Origin: Pyronema omphalodes
Taxonomy: Eukaryota > Ascomycota > Pezizomycetes > Pezizales > Pyronemataceae
Reading direction: 5' to 3'
NCBI GenBank assembly: GCA_024516155.1
Contig: JAJJXM010000015.1
Coordinates: 620,001 to 684,000 of the forward strand
DNA: 64,000 bases
Shown here: positions 57,116-64,000 of the stretch, piece by piece
Layout of the letters: each line of letters opens with the position of its first letter
Position numbering within the stretch: the first letter of the stretch is position 1
Position numbers and translations under genes: made by a program
Notes under the pieces: generated by a model
Told to the model about the DNA's origin: nothing
The model's database searches: none
Seen by the model: the letters and a program-made list of their open reading frames with translations, nothing else

Positions 57116-58846
57116 TCTGAAAATCCGAGATCTGAAAGCTGATAAATTTCAACCGTGTTGTAATGAAATTAATACTTTCCTTTTTTTTCACATCAAGGAC
57201 ATTTTCAACGAGGGAAAGGACTGTTTTTCATCTTTTATTTGTTTGTCCGTGATTGTGTGAGGTGCCTTTGCGCACGTGACCTCCACTCCAGACATAAGTC
57301 AAATGACGACACGGGTGAACCACCAAGGTTGATTCCTGTGCCTTTGGGATGAACGAGTTCTCTTAATGACCTATAAAATAGCCAATCATGCACAGAATTT
57401 TACACATCAACCCGAACATCAAGACAATAAGGAACGGCATTCCGACAGATGTTTTGAGGCTCTCATCCACGTTTGCAATGTTATTGTATTTTCATGTTTA
57501 AGGAGTTCTGCAGTTACGGTCATAGAATTATGAATACAACGCATCCCGTCCGCTCTGCCCTATTTAAGCATAATATCGTCCGTCCAATACTATCGTGGGT
57601 CTCCAGACGGGAAATACTGTAGTTTTGCATTTCTTTTTGGTAATCTGCATCCCGCAATACGGATCATACCGTATGTACAAAAGTTAAAGTTTCAGTACTA
57701 CAGGTTAGGTCTGGAGACTGGTGGAATCAGTAATCGTGAAGTCCGAATCCGTGTTTTTAGGGATCACGTCATGAACAGTGCAATGTGCTACAGAACAGGA
57801 GAAGTTAATACCAAATCTATCAGTGCTGGAAAATTTATCTTAGTTATTACTTCATATCGTTTCCTGTACTCAACACTTTGGATGTATTTCTTGTTGCACT
57901 GTGCTTTCGCCCCCGCCATACCAAATCAATTTGTCGTCAACAGTATTTTTCTATAACATGATTGATCTGCTACCAAGCTGCCGCATCTTCCTCAAGATTG
58001 TCTAACTACGTATCGAAAGTCATCGATGCTTAAATCCATCGAATATGGCTAAACTTGTGGTGTAGCATTTCCTTATCCTGTTTCCACTTTTCGTCTCCAT
58101 TACTCCAGCTCCATCATGATCTGATACCTCCACCATCACGGGTGCTTCGATTTCATTCGGCTGACTGTTTCACTGGCAATAGCAGTTCACATATACTAGT
58201 CGCATGTTTTATGCATTCATGCGTGAAGATGTCCCGGCCTTTCTGAAATACCAAATGCTACTTACACAGTTGACCACTCTCCAAACAATGGCTTCAGGAC
58301 ATGAAGTGGAGCCGAGTCTCCGAGTCTCCGGGTACATTTTGACAGAGACCTATGTGAATAATGGAATTGGGAACTGTTACTTGGGGTGGCTGGGATATGT
58401 CGTTGTATGAAATAAGTGACATCTCCATATCGTCGAGTGGACAGGTACCTGGATACGTGGAGGTGTTGCACTGAAGAGGCATTGTGGTGCAGCGGTGTTG
58501 CCGTACAAGCTGTAAATGGAGATAATGTGCCCTGGCTCTGCTTGTTTGCTCACCCACTCACGATCAACCAGCGGCCAATATCTGCCATCGTAGCAGTACA
58601 TGACATGGATATCACGGCGTGTTTCGCGGCACATGAACAGTCATATGGGTTGTTGCCTGTGGATGATGGAGGCAGGCTCCGAGTTGGTTAATCCACTCCT
58701 GTGCCGCATATTTCCAGGTATAACATCGACCAATTCCGTCCCACCGGATTCAATACCCTTTCTCAACCACACCTCCACCCCATTTTCAATCAGTGTCGGA
58801 ACAACCACCTTTTTGGATCCAAAACCTAGTCCTTCGGCAATCACTC

Positions 58847-59338
58847 ATGGCACCACGCACTACCAATACCTCTGGCTCGGTAAAACCCCCACGCTCACCC
58901 CCACCTGCTTCCTCACCAGAGCCACTATCAGTACGGAGCTCCATTGAACGACGTCGTCATCACGTCAAGACCCGTACCCAACGCCAAAAAGCGTCCCGTG
59001 GTGTAGACAACACTCGAAGACCGGCCCAGGCCCCTATCTCCAACAAACCGTCGAAAGAACCCATCTGGACCCCAGTCCCCCCCGTCGACGAAAATGACAC
59101 CATACCTATGGAGGTATGCGTCGAGGAAGATTGGAACGGCGTTGCGGAGTTTTACATCTTAGATAGCGATACAGTGGCGTCGCCTGACATCTGGCTAAAG
59201 GCTAAGAACCGTGACGATCAACAGGAGGATGGGGATTTCGATAATATAATTCTAGATCTCTTGGATATTGATATAGAAGCGATCTCGAACGGTATGAATA
59301 TCTTGATTTCAATGCTGAAATGTGGTTGCGGAGACTGA
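58847..59338 (+). CDS. Unrecognised acidic protein, module B copy
   Basis: A frame of 163 residues, paralogous to 48520-49014. It shares the ATG context, the basic region (IERRRHHVKTRTQRQKASRG), the core EPIWTPVPPVDENDT, an acidic middle and a hydrophobic end (MNILISMLKCGCGD). Both copies remain open despite strong divergence, so each may be functional. Family unknown. Confidence 0.55.
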   Translation: MAPRTTNTSGSVKPPRSPPPASSPEPLSVRSSIERRRHHVKTRTQRQKASRGVDNTRRPAQAPISNKPSKEPIWTPVPPVDENDTIPMEVCVEEDWNGVAEFYILDSDTVASPDIWLKAKNRDDQQEDGDFDNIILDLLDIDIEAISNGMNILISMLKCGCGD

Positions 59339-59629
59339 CGTTGTTGCAGATGAGACACCCAGCGACGGAACCTGCCACGGGAGGACCCAAAACCACAGGA
59401 CAGTGTAAGGAAGGTTGTCGAAATGTAAGGCAACTGAACCAAAACGTATACTGTGATGGTAGATATTTATTTAATATGATAATGCGGAGAGGTGGAAATT
59501 GTTCTGTAGAGTATTTTTATTGTTGATGCATGGCACGATAATTCTGAAGACGTATAATATTGAGAATAAAGAAATTATTTTTAACCATTTATTAAGTTCA
59601 GTATACCGCAATTGTTCAAATATTGCCCT

Positions 59630-60090
59630 ATATTACGCAACCTTTCTCCACGCTGTCCTGAAGCGTTGAGCCATCTTGTGACGGTCCATCACTTTGGGAC
59701 CCATCACCGTTAACGTCATTCTCTCCTACCGCTGTCCTATCCAGCTTCTATCGTTTGAGACTATCGATTCTCATCTAAATGGCCGCATCTCGAGCCACAC
59801 CCCTCTTCGCTATTCCGGATCGAAAAATCCGGCTTATAACTCTTGCTGAAAGAATAACAATGTATGAAATCCTGTTCTTCTTGAACAGGACAACGCAATC
59901 CCTGTTCGGTCAAGTATAGCCGCTTAGTTCACAAAGAGGAGCTATAGGTAACATTCGACAGCTAAAATGCCGATGTCTCCAGGAATGTGTATTTCTTTCT
60001 GTACAGTGATAGTAGTCTGGTGGACAACTGAGACTCAATCCAATGTTTGGATCATTCAGTAATGCGAAAGATAACGCTATTACACCCAGT
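59630..60090 (-). pseudogene. Broken module B copy of the 49.3-kb minus-strand gene
   Basis: Similar to the frame at 49306-49775 on the minus strand, with ERNTHSWRHRHFSC and RISYIVILSARVISRIF. Stops occur after SGYT, after RDAAI and after the SLKR stretch. Confidence 0.6.
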
Positions 60091-61013
60091 CCCTTGCTAT
60101 TCTCAGTGAGTTATGCCGTGGACTCTTGACTGCTAAATGGCGTTTAGCTAACATCATGGCAGCCTGTTCATGGAAGCACCAATCTCAAATAAAAACCGAA
60201 AAAGTAGGCAGAGGGGAACAAGCTTGATGAGAAACGAAGAAAACGCGGAAAAGAGGGGGGGAGGGGGGAAGGGCAATAAAATAGAGGGAAAAACAGGGGG
60301 AAAAAAAAGGGGAAAACTTGGGGAAAAACAGGGGAAAAAACAGAGGAAAAAACAGCCGGAAGCAGGAAAACCGGAAAGATGGGAAGAAGGGAGAAAATGG
60401 AAGAAGGGAGAAAATGGAAGAAGGGAAGAATGGGAAGAAGGGAAAAATGGGGAGAAGGGAAAAATGGGGAGAAGGGGAAAAAAGAGAACCATCCTCAACT
60501 CTATCAAGATGTGGGAAAGCTAAAGTCTTCACCCAAAGACCGAAAAAAAAAAAAAAAAAAAAAACGAAAACAAAAATAATTATACACGTCGTCCATTCAC
60601 CCTAGCGTCCGACCCGGCAAGTTAGCCCAGTATCTTGCATACCTGAATATCTTCAGTGCCATTCATCATGTCAGTATCCTAGATTTGAGCGCATGATGTG
60701 ATAGAAATACTATCTTCTTTGCAATCTCAAAACTGATGTTTATGGAAATAGCTTCACGGTAGATGTTAGATGGCATTACTCTCTGGTCCCAGAATGATGT
60801 GGAATGGAAATGCATGTGCGCAACTGTCGGGTGCCCTACGGCCCGGGAGGTGGAACAAGTTGATCCAGTGATGGGGGCAATTGGCAGAGTGGGGTGAAAA
60901 TATTGAGTACACGGATTCCTGAGATGCTGCAGTTTTGTCAGTAAAAAACGAAACGGGATTGGAGGCATTGGAGAACATTGAATTCCAATACTGTTGATGT
61001 CCAGAGACAAATC

Positions 61014-61241
61014 ATGGGTCTTCGTTCAATAGCCTTCGAACAACTGTTAGCTGCTCGTTCAGTCACCGTGATCAGACACATTGGTGAGGATGAATTATGG
61101 AATGAGTGCTTGCCCTGCAAAACTGAAGAGGGGCTTGCAACTGTATTCGGGGTTTCCCTATCAGGTCCCCCGACCTTTTTTCCATGTCAAGCCATTATTT
61201 GTCAAGAATATTTATCATCTATGAACCGTTACAAGTCCTGA
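61014..61241 (+). CDS. Short unrecognised frame, module B copy (intact)
   Basis: 75 residues from ATG 61014: LRSIAFEQLLAARSVTVIRH, then DELWNECLPCKTEEG with a CxxC pair, then SLSGPPTFFPCQ. Similarity to A continues upstream of the ATG, so an earlier exon is possible. The A copy is broken by one stop. No family is recognised. Confidence 0.35.
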   Translation: MGLRSIAFEQLLAARSVTVIRHIGEDELWNECLPCKTEEGLATVFGVSLSGPPTFFPCQAIICQEYLSSMNRYKS

Positions 61242-62133
61242 AATTGAGTATATCCTCGAAATGAACGTCGCGTAATTTCTAAATGTTGATAGTATCTTGA
61301 CTGTCATCGCATTCTACAACGATTTCTCCCTCCGGACCGTAGTATGCATAGCGACGTCAGATTTCAAGCAGCATTAGTTAATGCATACATGCCAAATCGT
61401 GATAACTTCTGCAAGGGATATCCGCGCGTATATTTTGATGACGGGTTCGTACAAGAATCTATGGAAAGCATAGGTGTGTGACATTACAATTCTTGGCTTG
61501 GCGCTCGTTTTCCGCGCCGGAAGCCTTTTAAAAGATATTTGAGCATTTTGTGATATGGTATGATCATGAATAAAATGTAGTGGAAATATGATCAAGAATT
61601 ACATTTGATGAAAAATGTCTAAATAAGGACTAGCCACGCCATATTCGCGCCACACGTTATTCACTTCAGAGGCCACCTCACTCGAATTCACGTAATTACC
61701 TCTTTTATCAGCCCCAGGATTCTTCATAGAAAGCGACGTGATCAGCCGAATTATTTATATGAAGAGGCATATCCATACCACTGAGATAATCACACCTCTC
61801 CTCAATCGGCCCTCCCTGTATCTCCACTTTCACAGCTACGCATAACATACATTCATCGGTTTCCGACTGCTACACAAACAACGGGCTTTTCACTTTGATG
61901 CCTATTGCTTCGTCATCGATGGGGATGATGATGAGGTCAAGGAGTGGCAGATCATACCGACAGTGTATACTGGTAGGGTTATTAACGACCGATGAATGAT
62001 ATATGGTAAAGTTTGATATATATCTAACATTTCTTGATGTCTCCGGCGGATTGTTATTTACTGGAGGACTATTGGTAGTTACAGCACCAGCAGGAACAAA
62101 CTGTCATCACATCAACTCATGAGTCTTGAATAG

Positions 62134-64000
62134 CATTTATTTATTTATTTATTTATTTGTCATACACGCTTGCAACCGTAAGGTTATGGCGGGTACTACT
62201 TTAAGGTACAATGCTGACCATCGGGAGTGACTCCGATGGCCACTGGGTACGCCCCAGAGCGGTCTATCTAAGTTTCTGGCAGTAGTCGCCTCTGTCTTTC
62301 TGTCTGTGTCTGTCCATCTCGTCGTTGTGTCCGTGAGCCCTGTTTGCTCCAGTATCTTTCCTCCACCCTTCCCCAGTTTCTACCGCCTGAAACTCTGATA
62401 ATAATAAGAAAAGTAAAGGAAAACAAAGGAAATGAGAAAATACAGAAACACACCCATCCCCGGCTCCTTGGCTTTCCCATCTCTCCTCTCCCTTTTCGTC
62501 ATTCGTGATACAAAGGAAAACATAGTGTAAAAGAAAAGTTAGAAAATGTAGCAAATCCTCCCCTCTTCGAATCCATCTTTGTCCTGTCCTATCGACATTT
62601 TGCTTCTGGTTTAAATACAGTCTGGTGTTTTTTCTTCTCGTTTTTTTTTTTTTTTTTTTTTTTTTTACAGGTGTTCTTCATCGGGGTCAGTTAACGTACC
62701 CCAATCTGCCATTGTGAATCTGTGTTCTGGTGAGTGTCTTTCCGCTACAGGGGTGCTTAACTGTGTGTGTGCCCATTGCGCAGTTGCGAGCTTCGTGTTA
62801 GAGATAATAGTGGTCAGGGCTTGAATTCCGTGTGGCGTGTGGAGGATCATCTTGAGTTGTAGTTGTCGGTGCCGTGGTAGTTTAAGTTGGTGGCGGAGGT
62901 TAATACGGTGGGAGGTAAATATGGTGCAGGCCAGGATCAGGTGGCGTGGGGTTTGAGGTGGGTGGAGGGGGCATGTGCATGAGCTGGAGGGGTATTGTTC
63001 GGAGGGGGGGTGTGCCAGGCTGTTGAGAAAGTAACCATGTCCTGTTCGGAGGCCCAGTATCGCCGTGGATATCTTTCGGGGCACTGATGTGTACGCTTCA
63101 TCAAGCTTCCGCTTGAATGGTGCATCGTATGTCTTTGGGTGGGCGGATGAGGTGTACCAGGTCACACAATCATGGATGTGAGCTTCATGGATGCGGCGTC
63201 GCAGCCATGACAGGGAGATTGTCGAGTTCGGTAGGGGGTTTCTTTCAGTTGCCAATTTTGCCAGGCGATCTGCTTCATCGTTGCCTGCAATGTTGGTGTG
63301 GCCTGGTACCCAGTGAAGGTGCACTGTGGAGTTGGTTCGTGTGAGGAGGGTTTGACAGGTGTGGTGGATGATGCCGGCAGTTTCCCGTCCTGGGCCTGGC
63401 GAGAGGTGAGAGGAGCGGATGATGGCTGCCTGGTTGTCGGTGAAGATGTGTATCTGGCGGTTGTGGAGGTGGAGGCGTCGAAGGTGTGTGGCGCAGGAGA
63501 GTAGGCTTTCCGAGATGGCTTGTAGTTCCGCGTCAAAGACTTCATTTGTGTTCGACATGGGGATACGGGCCTGTATTTATTTGTCAAGGCCGCAGGGAAT
63601 GAAAAAGCTAGCTCCGGTCTTGTGGTTGAGTTGGGAGCCATCCGTGTATACCACGATTGCGTTGGGTGATGTTCTGAGGGAGTGTTGGAGTGCAAGGTGT
63701 TCAGTAGCTGCGTCCTCCTTCTCGCTCGTGGAGATGGTTGTTGTCAGCGGTGGTGGTTTCCATATTGAGGGATCTGGTTGCGCCGTGTTCTCAACTGTGC
63801 TAGTGGGGGATAGCCATGGTCACATCAGAATGAGGATGCTTGTGAGACGGGGCGGGGGGCGCGTGTGACCACGCAAGTCACAGTCATACTCGTTGGAGGA
63901 CATGATGGCGTGTTCAAAGTGGCCTGGGGTTGCGTAGGAAGAGGGGCAGCGGGAAATGACGGGGTGGGTAGGGGGCAGGGAGATGAGTCTGAGGGCATAT
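62134..64000 (-). mobile_element. LINE retrotransposon 3' part (Tad/I-like)
   Basis: Read on the minus strand: the end of the reverse-transcriptase region (ALRLISLPPTHPV and about 100 codons), an RNase H domain, a Cys/His knuckle, the stop, an internal A-run of about 26 (62641-62666 on the plus strand), a 3' untranslated region of about 480 bp, and a terminal (AAAT)n tail at about 62135-62160. The 5' part lies beyond the right edge. Order and tail are those of Tad-like non-LTR elements of filamentous fungi. Confidence 0.9.
62665..64000 (-). pseudogene. LINE ORF2 C-terminal part: RT end, RNase H, zinc knuckle
   Basis: The RNase H catalytic residues are all present: Asp in VVYTDGSQ, Glu in FDAELQAI, Asp in IFTDNQAAI and Asp in GNDEADRLAK. 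A Cys/His motif (CTCP ... PRHLILAC) follows, as in Tad-like elements. An in-frame TAA at 63577-63579 lies between the first Asp and the Glu, so this copy cannot make a full protein unless the stop is read through. The frame is otherwise open from 63576 to the stop at 62665, and upstream of the TAA to the window edge as far as could be followed. Confidence 0.85.

Larger units (their letters stand above)
56086..57260. other. Spacer between modules, right part
   Basis: Holds a DUF2235 relic (about 56320-56580, minus) and the compact copy of a dispersed repeat (about 56610-57115), both listed separately. No intact gene is supported. Confidence 0.6.
57261..62133 (+). repeat. Duplicated module, copy B (about 4.9 kb)
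   Basis: Same order and orientation of blocks as module A. The left boundary lies in GCCTTTGCGCACGTGACC-like sequence. The right boundary after GAGTCTTGAATAG is shared with A, and here it is immediately followed by the (ATTT)n tail of a LINE. Identity to A is very high at about 61260-61510, moderate elsewhere, and lowest in the acidic-protein gene. Confidence 0.9.

Noticed and set aside
60154..60532. Phe/Pro-rich minus and Lys/Gly-rich plus frames
   Set aside because: Both are translations of the polypurine tract of module B.

Overview
This is nuclear DNA of a filamentous ascomycete (Pezizomycotina). The genes carry short GT-AG introns of about 46 to 250 nt with GTATGT/GTAAGT donors and CTAAC-like branch points. 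There are intron-containing tRNA-Glu genes, a fungal Ctr-type copper transporter, a mitochondrial PPR protein and a Tad-like LINE. Nothing in the sequence fixes the genus. Gene density is low: about a dozen convincing protein genes in 64 kb, the rest being repeats and decayed sequence.

Layout. 1-5.9 kb: no convincing gene, saturated with unrelated minisatellites. 6-7.9 kb: a Lag1-type ceramide synthase (+). 8-9.6 kb: more minisatellites. 9.6-11.5 kb: a predicted seven-membrane-segment protein (-) whose loops are encoded by microsatellites. 12.3-14.1 kb: tyrosyl-DNA phosphodiesterase 1 (+). 15.3-16.1 kb: an unrecognised coiled-coil protein (+). 18.1 kb: tRNA-Glu(CTC) (-). 18.4-19.3 kb: an unrecognised protein with a CxxC/CxxC end (-). 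20.6 kb: a small MITE-like insertion. 22.3 kb: a single-pass membrane protein (+). 25.2 kb: a second tRNA-Glu(CTC). 25.4-28 kb: a broken, unrecognised gene (-). 29.6-31.3 kb: a DUF2235 alpha/beta hydrolase (+), convergent with a secreted CAP/PR-1 protein (31.6-32.4 kb, -). 32.7-33.0 kb: a copied 3' end of the Ctr copper transporter that lies at 35.4-36.3 kb (-). 37.7 kb: a third tRNA-Glu(CTC). 37.8-43.3 kb: a gene-free repeat island. 43.3-46.2 kb: a large PPR protein (-).

From 46.9 kb to the right edge the window is dominated by two directly repeated copies of a module of about 4.9 kb (A about 46.91-51.83 kb, B about 57.26-62.13 kb). They flank a 5.4-kb spacer with a coiled-coil gene (-), a two-membrane-segment protein (+) and a relic of a second DUF2235 gene. 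The module holds several unrecognised open frames on both strands. Different ones are broken in A and in B, and identity swings from near-identical to strongly diverged along its length. I cannot assign it to a known element; it is the best candidate for something undescribed. A LINE retrotransposon 3' part (-) abuts the end of copy B and runs off the window.

The recognised genes do not form one pathway. They are ordinary housekeeping or secretory genes (sphingolipid synthesis, DNA repair, copper uptake, mitochondrial RNA processing or translation) scattered among repeats. All exon structures below were worked out by hand from splice motifs and reading-frame continuity.
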